Source: Legionella jordanis
GTDB taxonomy: Bacteria > Pseudomonadota > Gammaproteobacteria > Legionellales > Legionellaceae
Assembly: GCF_900637635.1 (NCBI RefSeq)
Contig: NZ_LR134383.1
Location: forward strand, 2,796,001-2,860,000
Direction: 5' to 3'
DNA length: 64,000 bases
Shown: positions 10,754-20,011 of the stretch, one piece after another
Position numbering within the stretch: the first letter of the stretch is position 1
How the letters are laid out: the number at the start of each line of letters is the position of its first letter
Notes under the pieces: model-generated
What the model was told of the DNA's origin: nothing
The model's input: the letters and a program-made list of their open reading frames with translations, nothing else
Databases searched by the model: none
Translations under genes and position numbers: made by a program

Positions 10754-12316
10754 CTAGGAGACCGCTGCCAAGCTCGCCACGTTTTTAGTTTCATATTGAA
10801 TGGGTTGCCCTTCCTTTATTCGGGCAATAACTGCAACAATAATGGGTTTCAAATCAGGCTGCTTTAAGTTTTCCAATGTCTTTATGAACTGTCGTCCCTT
10901 CGATGAAAAAAAATCATCTCTATGTTCTTCAAAACAGTATAAGAGCCATTTTAACTCCTGATGCGGTAGATTTTGGCGAAACAGAAAGGGCCAACCTGCA
11001 GTTTCGCTTAAAGTAAGTTGCCTCAAGACATCAATTAAAGCCTTTTTAAGCACAAGCTCAGGTATTCGCTCATTCGCTGAAGACAGCAAAATCAGTTGTC
11101 GGCATGCTTTAGGCCACATTAATTGGATCAGCCGATGTTGAACATTATCATCCAAGTTAAAAAATAGTGCTCGCAAATTGCTGTTGTTCATCCAATTTAA
11201 GTCCTGAGAAGCGATGGCCATTCGAATTTGATGAATTGCAGTAGATTCCAAGACACTTGCAAATAAACAGTACTGTCTAAGTGCCGTAAAAAACTCAAGA
11301 ATTGCCTCCGGTGAAGGTCTTTTGTCTTTTTGTTCAGCACTCATTTGTTTGAGAAATGAACTTAGCATTTGGGCAATGTATTGCTGGGGTTTTGGCTCAA
11401 AATGCCCAAATAAACCCTCACCACAAAAGCCGATTCTATTGTAAAAACGAATTAAGTCATTGCCCGGCAAAGACCGATGGCTTTCTCGAAATTTTAAAAT
11501 ATTTTTAAAGGGATTGAATGCACCAAACAGACTATACAAGATGGGGGTCAAGGCATAAAAATCACTTGCTTCAGAATAAAACCCGTCTAATACTTCAACC
11601 GCTAAATGTTCCGGTGTCCCTTGCGCTATTTGAGAGGTAGGCAATATCAATTTATTGAAATCATCATCAATTAAATGCGCTTCGTATTTGCCATTGATAC
11701 AGCGGATTCTAATGTTATCACCACTGATGTCTCCATGAACGGTTGGCGGTCCGCTGCTGTTGTTGTAATGCAGTTGGTTTAGGCTGATGATTAATTGCCA
11801 GGCGAGATCCACCGCTTGGAAAAAGCTCATTGTTCTAATTTCGACGTTTTCATTAAGCTCAGGCTTGATGCTGAAGCCCTCAATGTAAGGCATGATTAAT
11901 ATGAGCCTATCGTTGATTGTTAAAAGAATGCTATTTTGCTTCAAGCGATAAGGGGAGGGGCTGTGGTCATTTTTATAGATTTTAATGGCTACAGGATGTT
12001 GGGAGTCCAATTGGACAGCTGCCCTATTCATTTTACAGGCAGTATCAATAACCCTGTTATCCTTTAGGATACAAGGGTAGGCTTTGTAAATGTCGCCAGA
12101 ACTTCCCTCACCTAAAAACTCTGAGTAGTCACAGAAATAATGAATTACGGTTCCATCTTGCTGTTTGACGGGGAAAATCGTGCCGTCCTGTACCTCTCCA
12201 AGAGCTGCTGTCTGTCCCATAGAAGATGTAGCCTCTGCTGCAGTCCAAGACCTGCTATTGTAAACAATTATTGAGCAAAAATCAGCCCATTTCTTATTTT
12301 GTTTATTACATTGCAT
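10754..12316 (-). CDS. Protein-kinase-fold protein, candidate Dot/Icm effector
   Basis: A eukaryotic-type kinase domain spans about residues 60-340. It has the glycine loop LGEGSSGDIY (68-77), the beta-3 lysine in VAIK (K112) and the catalytic loop HGDISGDN (D196, N201). DDDFN takes the place of DFG (D219), and GTPEH takes the place of APE. All catalytic residues are present, so it may be active although the DFG glycine is Asn. The 180 C-terminal residues are unrecognised and predicted helical. Kinases of this kind in Legionella (the LegK group) are secreted into host cells; that role here is inferred from fold and neighbourhood. A shorter start at Met33 (12220) is possible. Confidence 0.75.
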   Translation of the reverse strand: MQCNKQNKKWADFCSIIVYNSRSWTAAEATSSMGQTAALGEVQDGTIFPVKQQDGTVIHYFCDYSEFLGEGSSGDIYKAYPCILKDNRVIDTACKMNRAAVQLDSQHPVAIKIYKNDHSPSPYRLKQNSILLTINDRLILIMPYIEGFSIKPELNENVEIRTMSFFQAVDLAWQLIISLNQLHYNNSSGPPTVHGDISGDNIRIRCINGKYEAHLIDDDFNKLILPTSQIAQGTPEHLAVEVLDGFYSEASDFYALTPILYSLFGAFNPFKNILKFRESHRSLPGNDLIRFYNRIGFCGEGLFGHFEPKPQQYIAQMLSSFLKQMSAEQKDKRPSPEAILEFFTALRQYCLFASVLESTAIHQIRMAIASQDLNWMNNSNLRALFFNLDDNVQHRLIQLMWPKACRQLILLSSANERIPELVLKKALIDVLRQLTLSETAGWPFLFRQNLPHQELKWLLYCFEEHRDDFFSSKGRQFIKTLENLKQPDLKPIIVAVIARIKEGQPIQYETKNVASLAAVS

Positions 12317-12379
12317 TAAAAATAAGCAATCTTAGACGATAATTATAAATAGAACTGTTTGCTGTTTTTTTACGTTTTG

Positions 12380-12412
12380 GTTAATTTTTGCTTAATTATA
12401 AGGGATTAAAGT
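12380..12412 (+). promoter_or_regulatory. Candidate PmrA box and -10 element before the CE-protease gene
   Basis: Two TTAAT half-sites occur in direct repeat with an 11-base period (12381 and 12392), within gTTAATttT-tg-cTTAATtaT. This is close to the published Legionella PmrA consensus cTTAATatT-N2-cTTAATatT. A weak -10 (TAAAGT, 12407-12412) starts 7 bases after the box, so the box takes the place of a -35. The ATG follows about 56 bases downstream. The repeat is seen in the sequence; PmrA binding is inference. Confidence 0.6.
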
Positions 12413-12468
12413 ATTTCTAAGAGAAATGAAAAACCTGATTGTTTTCCTTTTGGGTTTAAGGATAAATC

Positions 12469-15400
12469 ATGAAAATTTCAAACGAAATGTACAACCTTCT
12501 TCAGGAAGAAAAGAAAGCACGCATCATAGAAGCTTACCTTAAGCATCGATTTCCTGAGGGATTTGATGAAGCCTGGATGACTCAGCCCGAACTTTATAGG
12601 GAATTGGCTAATATCCTTGATTATTTATTTAATCTTGAGGACGACAAACTGTCTTTGGCCGCTATTGGCAGTGAAAATGCGGGAACCCGTATGGAATACC
12701 AGAAGAACTTTGAAGCACTGTCAAACCTATTGGATTCTTTAGTTGAATTTTCTAAGGATAATCCCCCTGTTGCATTGCCTGTTAATAAAAAGGAATTTCA
12801 CCTACAGCTTATTGCTGTTAAACAGCTTACAGGCAAACTTTCTCTTAGAGCTCTCCATGCTCAAGCTGCAAATTTGGGCATAGCTGAAAAATTTTTAAAT
12901 GCCGAGCTTGGCCAGGCTGAATGGCTTGCTGATGTTGACTTAGAAAGGGCGTTAAACAAACTTGGCATTAGAGATCGAGTCCATATTACCCGTTTAAACG
13001 CCGAAGACATTGGCATGATCTTGCACTTTGAGCGGCTAAAACATGCAGATAGCGACCAGCCTTATAGCATCCCCTTATTGATTAACTGCGGTTCTAGCGG
13101 TTCTATAAGAAGCCAGGGAACCCACTGGACACAAGCCATAATAACGGTTAACCCTGCCAGTGCAAAAATTGAAATTAATTACCGCGACTCCATGACCGCA
13201 GGCGAGGATGTGGCGTTCATCCTAAAGTCGGCCATAAATTATGATGAAATCTCACATGTAAACGGCTCTACCAAACGCTACATAGCCTTTCCAGATGTCC
13301 AAGAGAGTGATTTAACGCTCAATATAGTCTCTGAGCATTCGCAAGAAGACGGCTGGAGTTGCGGTTACCGCGCCTTGTATAACTTAGTAAATGATGAGAA
13401 CTTTCCAATTTCGGGCATAAGTAATGGCGCCACCCCATTGACCGCCATTAGCAATGCCTTGTACAGCTCGGCTTCTCTTCGCAATGCCATGTATCGTTTG
13501 CTTCTTGAAAACTTAGAAATTAGTGAGGATTTTTTTGAAGCGATGCAACTTGATAAGGAAGGTTTTAAAGAATCCAAAGACGGCAGAAGCTATGGTTTAG
13601 ATGAGCGCTTTACCAGCCATTACCTGCATTTTTTAGCTGAGGGTCATTCAGCCAGAGCCATAACTTCCAAAGAGTTTGAGGAAAACTACCATAGTTTGAT
13701 TGCTAATTTTGAACGCATCCATTTTGAGACGAAACGTACAAAATCACTGGAGAGCCTAAGGAAAAAAATTGCCAGCATAAGTAGTGATGCAAAGCTATCC
13801 CCGGATGCCAAAATATTTACCCTACTTGATGCATTGGCTGGTGAATGGAACAACATCATTATAAGCCGCCATGGTGAAGGCAGTAAGCTGGCTAAGGCAA
13901 TTTTTGATTTTTGCGACAATCAATTTGGCGTTAAACTCCTTAAAGGACCCAATTATCAAGTTAAACAGGATGGACTTATTTTCAGGATGTTTTCCCATAT
14001 GATGGGTAGCGCATTAAGCAAGGAGGACACGAACAGTTTATTGCCCAAGGCAAAATCCAGCACCACAGCAGCAGGCAAAATTTCCCATAGTGCACCGGTA
14101 TTAGGCAGTGAGAAAGTTCGAAGCGCAAAAATTTCCCCATCGGCAGACAGCATTGATAAACATGCTGCTCCTGGTCAAATGGCTTTATTAAAGAAACAAG
14201 ATTTAAGCCGCCTCGGAACCATGTTTGGTCTTACGCAATTTTGCTATGGTGAAAAAGTGGGCGGTGTTGAGCCTGGTTTCAGAGCCATTGATTTGGACGA
14301 GGCTTTTTTTGAGCAACTTGTTCAAATGCCCTTACCCAATAGCGATAAGCAAGCTTTGGCTGCAGCATTCAATTCTTTACTGGGTCTAATTGCAAAAGCT
14401 GACGGCTTGAAAGCCAAACAAATTGCCTTTGCAAGTTTTATTAATACTCATGTACCAAGGCCCCATGCAAAAAATGCAGTAGATCCCAATATCATTGTTC
14501 TTTGTGAGCAAATAAAGGGAGCCGTCCGAGAAAATAATAATTTGAGTGCCTGGCTGTACAAAATGGATTATGCCGAAAGTGGTGCCAGAAAAGACCGCAA
14601 AAAAGTAAATGTTGAGGCCTTAAGAGAATTCGTCGGCACCCGTATGGCTGGGATTTTCAGTGAGCAAAACCAAAAACAGGAGATTCGTTGGTTGAAGGGT
14701 CCCAAAGGCCCCCACGCGATCCTCGCCTGCGGTTGGAAAAATGATTTACGTGAGTTAAAAGAATTTCTCCATGGCGGCCATGCACCCGATTGGAATGGTG
14801 TTTTGGTCGAAGATCCCAAAGCTTCATTAAAGCGCTCCAAACACATTCCAGGATTAGCCAAAAACTTAATTTTCGGAATTGCCATTGGCGATCGCGATGG
14901 CATTGGCAAAGAAGCACAGAACAAAGGCTATGCGAGCAAAGCTTATTATGGCTTTGACTATGGTAAAACCTATGATGGTGATGGCGTATGCGACAGTCTC
15001 CAGGATGATTTTAATTTCCATAACCCCGGCTCAGGAGCACCTGGATTTCTTCGCAGTGAGGGAGGGCTTGGCGTTGCTCGACATCTGATGTATCGAAATT
15101 ACAGCATTTTTTATGACACCGAGCTTGCCGATCGTATGATGGGCGTGCACATCTGGAAAAAAATGGTCACCGGAGAGAATCCAAGCGAAGACGTTCTCAA
15201 AAGTTACCCTGGTTTAAGACAAGAACTGTACCGCATTCAGGAACGGATACCAACTGCCGAAATACTGTTGCAGCGCGTAGCACCAATACGAGGTCAGTGT
15301 GAAGAGGGCAGCCCATTCCAACAACAGCTTGACAAATTGGCCATTGAATTTAGTGCAGGAAAGTTAAGCCCTTATGAATTGTTTTTCGCTGAAATTAAGC

Positions 15401-16527
15401 TGGATTTAATCTCGCAATCCCTAAGCAGCGAAATGCCTTATGAGGAACTGCATGGATACCTGCTTCTCCTGGATAACTGGACTCAAAAAGCCGCCGAGAA
15501 CAATAAAAAAATTCTCGATGTGTTTGCGCAGCGTTTAACATTAAGCCGACAAGAGGTTAATTTTCTCGATAAACTAGAAAAAATCATCGCACCATGCTCT
15601 ATTTTGTCGCACGATGGCGAAGCCATACTTAATCATCTTCGTATCTCAAATCCGAAAGAACGAACCCCGTTCCAATTGAGTCGACAACAAGACGGCTCCT
15701 ATATTTTAACCACTACAAACAAAAGCATACAGACCCTGCTTAGAGACAGGTTGTACCTTGATTCTCAAGAAACGAAGGAAGGGCTTCGTTGTACAATGAC
15801 TGAAAAACAGTTAGCACAACTCATGAAGGAAGTGGATAAACAATATCTGCATAAAAAAGAAATGCTGCTTAATAAAGCCGTTTTCGATTTGGAGACTTTA
15901 CCGCGTTTAAAAGAAACTTACCCGACGCAAACGCTTCATTATTTTAAACAATTACTTAATCATGAGATCCCTAAATCCAAGCAAATTGATCTTAGATATA
16001 GCTGGCTTGAGAACTCCAGTTTATCTCTGCTGTTGACCTTAAAAACCGAAAAACAAGCCAAGCTCTTGCAAAATATTTTTCAATTGAGTAGCAGACCTCC
16101 CCTTAATTCAAGCCTCACTTTAAATATAACAGTGGATAAACTTCAACGATGCGCCCAATTGATTGAAGAATTTCATGGGCAAATGGAAAAACGCCAATTG
16201 GATCATAATCCAAAAAAATGGGAAAAATTCAAACATGAGGTCGAGTTAAAAGAATATCAAGAAGCATGTGATTTATTAATCAAACGATTTACTGATTTTG
16301 GCACTCTTGATAGAAGAACCTTGGCTCAACTTGAGGAAGCGATTCGCGAAATGTCTTTGGAAAACCTGGAAACACTGGCCGGTTATAATGACAATACACT
16401 TAAAGATAAAAATAACATTCTTCTTATTCTGAATGATTCAATTGGTGAAATAGTAGGCCTCGAGCAAAAAGTTGAATTGCAAGCGCTTCATGGAACTACA
16501 GACCTCGGGCAAATGATTTTCAAATAA
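12469..16527 (+). CDS. Large CE-clan (Ulp/SENP-like) cysteine protease protein, candidate effector
   Basis: This 1352-residue protein has no signal peptide or membrane segment. Residues about 170-320 look like a CE-clan protease: His219 in GTHWTQAI, Asp240 in INYRDSM, and Gln292 with Cys298 in HSQEDGWSCGYRALYN. The order His-Asp-Gln-Cys and the spacing fit Ulp1/SENP, YopJ-like and bacterial deubiquitinase families, so it may cleave ubiquitin, a ubiquitin-like protein, or act as an acetyltransferase. A second region (about 560-900) contains GDRDGIGKEAQN (807-818) and YYGFDYGK (826-833), which resemble catalytic and activation loops of PI-kinase or HipA-like folds; this is tentative. Residues 1000-1352 are helical. 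A PmrA-like box lies upstream. Confidence 0.75.
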   Translation: MKISNEMYNLLQEEKKARIIEAYLKHRFPEGFDEAWMTQPELYRELANILDYLFNLEDDKLSLAAIGSENAGTRMEYQKNFEALSNLLDSLVEFSKDNPPVALPVNKKEFHLQLIAVKQLTGKLSLRALHAQAANLGIAEKFLNAELGQAEWLADVDLERALNKLGIRDRVHITRLNAEDIGMILHFERLKHADSDQPYSIPLLINCGSSGSIRSQGTHWTQAIITVNPASAKIEINYRDSMTAGEDVAFILKSAINYDEISHVNGSTKRYIAFPDVQESDLTLNIVSEHSQEDGWSCGYRALYNLVNDENFPISGISNGATPLTAISNALYSSASLRNAMYRLLLENLEISEDFFEAMQLDKEGFKESKDGRSYGLDERFTSHYLHFLAEGHSARAITSKEFEENYHSLIANFERIHFETKRTKSLESLRKKIASISSDAKLSPDAKIFTLLDALAGEWNNIIISRHGEGSKLAKAIFDFCDNQFGVKLLKGPNYQVKQDGLIFRMFSHMMGSALSKEDTNSLLPKAKSSTTAAGKISHSAPVLGSEKVRSAKISPSADSIDKHAAPGQMALLKKQDLSRLGTMFGLTQFCYGEKVGGVEPGFRAIDLDEAFFEQLVQMPLPNSDKQALAAAFNSLLGLIAKADGLKAKQIAFASFINTHVPRPHAKNAVDPNIIVLCEQIKGAVRENNNLSAWLYKMDYAESGARKDRKKVNVEALREFVGTRMAGIFSEQNQKQEIRWLKGPKGPHAILACGWKNDLRELKEFLHGGHAPDWNGVLVEDPKASLKRSKHIPGLAKNLIFGIAIGDRDGIGKEAQNKGYASKAYYGFDYGKTYDGDGVCDSLQDDFNFHNPGSGAPGFLRSEGGLGVARHLMYRNYSIFYDTELADRMMGVHIWKKMVTGENPSEDVLKSYPGLRQELYRIQERIPTAEILLQRVAPIRGQCEEGSPFQQQLDKLAIEFSAGKLSPYELFFAEIKLDLISQSLSSEMPYEELHGYLLLLDNWTQKAAENNKKILDVFAQRLTLSRQEVNFLDKLEKIIAPCSILSHDGEAILNHLRISNPKERTPFQLSRQQDGSYILTTTNKSIQTLLRDRLYLDSQETKEGLRCTMTEKQLAQLMKEVDKQYLHKKEMLLNKAVFDLETLPRLKETYPTQTLHYFKQLLNHEIPKSKQIDLRYSWLENSSLSLLLTLKTEKQAKLLQNIFQLSSRPPLNSSLTLNITVDKLQRCAQLIEEFHGQMEKRQLDHNPKKWEKFKHEVELKEYQEACDLLIKRFTDFGTLDRRTLAQLEEAIREMSLENLETLAGYNDNTLKDKNNILLILNDSIGEIVGLEQKVELQALHGTTDLGQMIFK

Positions 16528-16549
16528 TAAACAGCAAGCATGGAAAGCT

Positions 16550-17167
16550 TCAACGCCTGAAGGTTGGTGTCGTTCCATGGGGTTGCCTGAATGTTTCTCG
16601 AGGTGACTCTGGAGGATAACCATAGCCTTTATCCGCCAGGAATTTAACATTCCGCAGATAGCGCTCTCCCCATGCACCTGGGTCAAAGTTTGTGACAACC
16701 ACATTGTAGTTTAAATTAATGATGGACTCAAAGGCCTTTCGTTGCGCAAGCTCATGACCTGCAAAAGAAATTTGCACTTCCGTTTCTTCACTGATGCCCC
16801 CTGTTTTCAAACGCTCTATCAGCAAATAGACCATTTTTTCAATGGTATAAAATAACTTGCAATTGGACATACCAGCGCTATACATATCCTCGGCTTTCGA
16901 AGCAACTAATCGATAGCCATAATCGTGAATGGGATAGACAAATTCATAGCCATTGCCATCGGGAAGCAGTTCTGGTTTGATAACAATGGGTGGCGATATC
17001 ACATCAATCGTCGGACTTAATATAAAGATTTCAAAATAGCCCCACCGCCACAACATTTGCCAAAGCTGTTCAAGCAAAACGACGGGATCACTTTGTGCTT
17101 CGGCCAGAAGCCTACGGCCTTCTTCAGCAACTCTGGCAAGCTCTTCAGGGGATAAATCTTCAGCCAT
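16550..17167 (-). CDS. Hypothetical protein
   Basis: I do not recognise this 205-residue protein. It starts MAEDLSPEELARVAEEGRRL, an acidic helical N-terminus, and continues with mixed alpha/beta sequence including VVVTNFDPGAWGERYLR. There is no signal peptide or membrane segment, and the C-terminus is polar and basic (HGTTPTFRR). A longer reading frame reaches 17194, but ATG at 17167 has AGG 7 bases before it and gives a more natural start. It is convergent with the CE-protease gene and ends 22 bases from it. It may be an accessory gene of the same block, but nothing in the sequence shows its role. Confidence 0.6.
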   Translation of the reverse strand: MAEDLSPEELARVAEEGRRLLAEAQSDPVVLLEQLWQMLWRWGYFEIFILSPTIDVISPPIVIKPELLPDGNGYEFVYPIHDYGYRLVASKAEDMYSAGMSNCKLFYTIEKMVYLLIERLKTGGISEETEVQISFAGHELAQRKAFESIINLNYNVVVTNFDPGAWGERYLRNVKFLADKGYGYPPESPRETFRQPHGTTPTFRR

Positions 17168-17258
17168 TTCGATACCTATATCACAACAATACAACTATCT
17201 TAGCCCAAAATATCAAATTGGGCACCGCCTGCAGCTTAAAGAAAATGTAAAATAAGCG

Positions 17259-17489
17259 TTATTTTGACGAAGAAGAACAGTATTGATAGTAAACAGGAGG
17301 CTGGGCATGACATTTAAAGCATTTTGTTTGGCAGGCTGATTTTTCCTGACAGCACTTAATAACCCCTTTTCGAAGCCATAGATCCAGCATGGGCTGTAAA
17401 GTTTGTGTATCGATTTGAAATTCGCGAGCAATTTGTTGATTACTGGCCACCCGCTGGTGACGTAAAAAATCACGAATTTGCAGCAGCAT
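17259..17489 (-). CDS. feoC: FeoC-like winged-helix Fe-S protein
   Basis: A small 76-residue protein at the end of the feo operon. Residues 1-45 form a winged-helix segment (IRDFLRHQRVASNQQIAREF, then LDLWLRKGVIK). It is followed by a cysteine cluster, C46, C47, C53, C57 and C60, in the place where FeoC proteins bind an oxygen-sensitive Fe-S cluster. FeoC is thought to regulate FeoB stability or feo transcription. The gene overlaps the 3' end of feoB by 20 bases, which supports the assignment. A further cysteine lies near the C-terminus. Confidence 0.8.
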   Translation of the reverse strand: MLLQIRDFLRHQRVASNQQIAREFQIDTQTLQPMLDLWLRKGVIKCCQEKSACQTKCFKCHAQPPVYYQYCSSSSK

Positions 17490-19701
17490 AAAAATCTCCA
17501 GAGCGTTGCTTTAAAGCCTTGAGCAACAGAGCAAACACAATAAAAATTACGGCAATCAGTGCAGCCGAACGTCCAGGATGCGCAGCAAATGTAAGCACCT
17601 GATAAATAAATACAGCCGACGAGTAAGCCACAATAAGAGACCAAATCACCGAAAACCACATCAGTTTTTTACTGGCTTCCTGACGAATCACCGCCATGGT
17701 AGAAACGCATGGTATGTAAAGCAAAATAAAGACCAAATAAGCATAAGCTCCTGCCTTGCCATCAAAATGTTGAGCCATCATGCCGTACACCGATTGCGAA
17801 AGCTCCCCATCCGGCGCACTCGCCAGTACTGGATTGAGAAAAGCCGGCCCAAGCGCAGCCAAATTACGGGGTATAGAAACGATTGCCGACTGCAAGCCGC
17901 CCAACAAATCAAAATGACTGACAGAAAATTGCGCAATATGTCCTAATTGAGCATATAGGGAATTTAAAGAACCAACTACAACTTCTTTAGCCAACATACC
18001 GGTTAACAAACCGACGGTGGCTGGCCAGTTGTCTTGATGCAATCCCATCGGTGAGAACAAAGGCGTAATCCATTGACCTATTAAAGACAACAAAGATTGA
18101 CTGCTGGCTTCTCCAGTGCTCAAACTTCCTTCAAAAGTGATTGAATTCAAACCACCAAGAATGATGCAGACGGGAATGATGAGGCGTCCGGCACGAATGA
18201 CAAAATGCTTTAAGCGTAAAGAGGTTTCCCGCAGCAAGCGAGTCAGTGTTGGCCTATGGTAGGCCGGAAGCTCTAAGATTAATGGAGAAGCCTCTCCTTT
18301 TAAAGTAGTCCGGCGCAATACAAAGCCGGTAAATACGGCCATTAATATGCCAATTAGATAAAGGGAAAAAACGATGTTTTGGCCGCCAGTTGGAAAGAAA
18401 GCGGCGACAAAAACTGCATAAATGGCCAAACGGGCACTGCAAGACATGAAAGGACTCATCAGCACTGTTAAAAGTCGGTCTCTTTCCGAATCCAGAGTTC
18501 TTGCCGCCATAATGGCCGGGACATTGCAGCCAAAGCCTACAATCATAGGAACAAAGGATTTTCCGGGAAGTCCTAAAGCCCGCATGATTTTGTCCACCAC
18601 AAAAGCTGCGCGAGCCATATAACCGGACGCCTCAAGAAAAGATAGAAAGAAAAACATGGCAGCAATGACAGGAATAAAGGTTAATGTGGTATTAATACCC
18701 TTACCCACACCATTGCTGATTAAGGCAATAAGCCAGCTTGGGCTATGAATTTGCTGTAAAAGCCAGGTTGTGCCCTGAACAAAAATAACATCCGTGGAAA
18801 TATCAAAAAAATCCTGGAAAGCACCACCAACATTAATGGCAAACAAAAACATGAAATACATGATGCCTAAAAAGATAGGCAATGCTAAATAGCGGTGTAA
18901 GACAATTCGATCAAGCCTCGCTGTGAAATGTTCACTGGCATCGCTTCGTTTGTTTTGCACTTGGCCAACCACCTCATGAATTTTCTGGTAGCGGGCATCG
19001 GCGTAAATAATATCCAAATCCCTGCCATCATCCTCACTGGTATAATCCTTAAGCGATGCTGGTAAAAAACTGCTGGCGCCCTCTACTATCCTTTTGGCAT
19101 AAAAACCGGCTAAAGGGGAAGTGATTTCTATTTGCAATTTCTCCTCAAGACGAAGCAATTCATCTTGGACATCCGCAGCTAACTTCAGCGTCAGCGGCTT
19201 TGTTGGCTGCAAATTTTGACAAAGAATTTCGTTTAAATGATCGATTCCTATCTTCTTATGAGCTTGAATGGCCACAACAGGACAGTGGAGTTGTGTGGAT
19301 AAGTGCTCGGCATCAATACTGATGCCGCGTTGTCCGGCAATATCGTTCATATTAAGAACAACAATAACGGGTTTTCCTAACTCGAGAAGCTGACTGGTTA
19401 AGTACAAATGACGTTCCAGGTGACAGGCATCAATGACATTGATGATGACATCTGATGTCAATGTCACCAGAGCATTCGCAGCAATTTGCTCATCCTGGCT
19501 CGAGCTTGCAGAAGAGCTCAGGGAGTAAATACCGGGCAAATCTGTGATTTCAATTTTGCGGTCGTTAAAAAAATAAACACCGGTTTTTTTTTCTACAGTA
19601 ACACCGGGCCAATTTCCTACCCGCTGGTTCGCTCCTGTAAGGGCATTGAATAGCGTTGTTTTACCACAATTGGGGTTACCTACTAATAGAACCTGCGTCA
19701 T
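17470..19701 (-). CDS. feoB: Ferrous iron transport protein B
   Basis: FeoB is the inner-membrane Fe(II) transporter with an N-terminal G domain. Seen motifs include GNPNCGKTT (G1, residues 8-16), DLPG (54-57) and NMND near 115. The C-terminal half has the two Gate regions, including the conserved GFGCNVPAI segment and several membrane helices. The start at 19701 is chosen because its ATG overlaps the feoA stop as ATGA, giving 743 residues. An upstream ATG at 19713 would add MGAN inside feoA. The operon order is feoA-feoB-feoC, under the Fur-like box before feoA. Confidence 0.96.
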   Translation of the reverse strand: MTQVLLVGNPNCGKTTLFNALTGANQRVGNWPGVTVEKKTGVYFFNDRKIEITDLPGIYSLSSSASSSQDEQIAANALVTLTSDVIINVIDACHLERHLYLTSQLLELGKPVIVVLNMNDIAGQRGISIDAEHLSTQLHCPVVAIQAHKKIGIDHLNEILCQNLQPTKPLTLKLAADVQDELLRLEEKLQIEITSPLAGFYAKRIVEGASSFLPASLKDYTSEDDGRDLDIIYADARYQKIHEVVGQVQNKRSDASEHFTARLDRIVLHRYLALPIFLGIMYFMFLFAINVGGAFQDFFDISTDVIFVQGTTWLLQQIHSPSWLIALISNGVGKGINTTLTFIPVIAAMFFFLSFLEASGYMARAAFVVDKIMRALGLPGKSFVPMIVGFGCNVPAIMAARTLDSERDRLLTVLMSPFMSCSARLAIYAVFVAAFFPTGGQNIVFSLYLIGILMAVFTGFVLRRTTLKGEASPLILELPAYHRPTLTRLLRETSLRLKHFVIRAGRLIIPVCIILGGLNSITFEGSLSTGEASSQSLLSLIGQWITPLFSPMGLHQDNWPATVGLLTGMLAKEVVVGSLNSLYAQLGHIAQFSVSHFDLLGGLQSAIVSIPRNLAALGPAFLNPVLASAPDGELSQSVYGMMAQHFDGKAGAYAYLVFILLYIPCVSTMAVIRQEASKKLMWFSVIWSLIVAYSSAVFIYQVLTFAAHPGRSAALIAVIFIVFALLLKALKQRSGDFYAAANS

Positions 19702-19925
19702 ATTCGCTCCCAAAGCAATTCAGCGGCCTCTTCTTTGCGCAAGGTTAAAGAAGTGCCTCGAACCTCCACCTGAACCGGACAACCTAAGGGAGCGACCCTA
19801 ATCACGGAAATTTCCACGCCGCGAGTAATGCCCAATGATAAAAGCCGTCTGCGATAAGGCAAAGCAGTATGGCCAAAATCAATAAGGCGGGCACGATCGC
19901 CCTCTACTAGCTCGGAAATACGCAT
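19698..19925 (-). CDS. feoA: Ferrous iron transport protein A
   Basis: This 75-residue SH3-like cytosolic protein is needed for FeoB-mediated Fe(II) uptake. It shows the family pattern: an N-terminal DFGHTALPYRRRLLSLGITRG segment (residues about 17-37), then VAPLGCPVQVEVRGTSLTLRKEEAAEL (44-70). It is the first gene of the feo operon and overlaps feoB by four bases (ATGA), so translation is probably coupled. A Fur-like operator lies 46 bases upstream, so expression should rise when iron is scarce. Confidence 0.94.
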   Translation of the reverse strand: MRISELVEGDRARLIDFGHTALPYRRRLLSLGITRGVEISVIRVAPLGCPVQVEVRGTSLTLRKEEAAELLWERI

Positions 19926-19970
19926 TTACTCTTTTTCAACGTTATTCAAAAGCAAAATTCTAACACAAAT

Positions 19971-19989
19971 GATATCGAGAATCATTCTC
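19971..19989 (-). promoter_or_regulatory. Fur box upstream of feoA
   Basis: The 19 bases match the classical Fur-box consensus at 15 of 19 positions by my count, with a near-palindromic core (gata....agaatcattctc). It lies 46 bases before the feoA start, where it would cover the promoter. Iron-dependent repression of feoABC is the expected outcome, inferred from the site and the operon's function. Confidence 0.75.
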
Positions 19990-20011
19990 ATTTTAGAAAA
20001 AAAAGAAACAT

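Noticed and set aside
12469-16527. SidE-family ubiquitin ligase
   Set aside because: The N-terminal CE-clan site is shared with SidE proteins, but no mono-ADP-ribosyltransferase motif is seen, and the size and other domains do not fit.
17203-17223. GCCCAA/TTGGGC hairpin after feoC
   Set aside because: The 6-bp stem has a 9-base loop and no following T-run; it may be chance.
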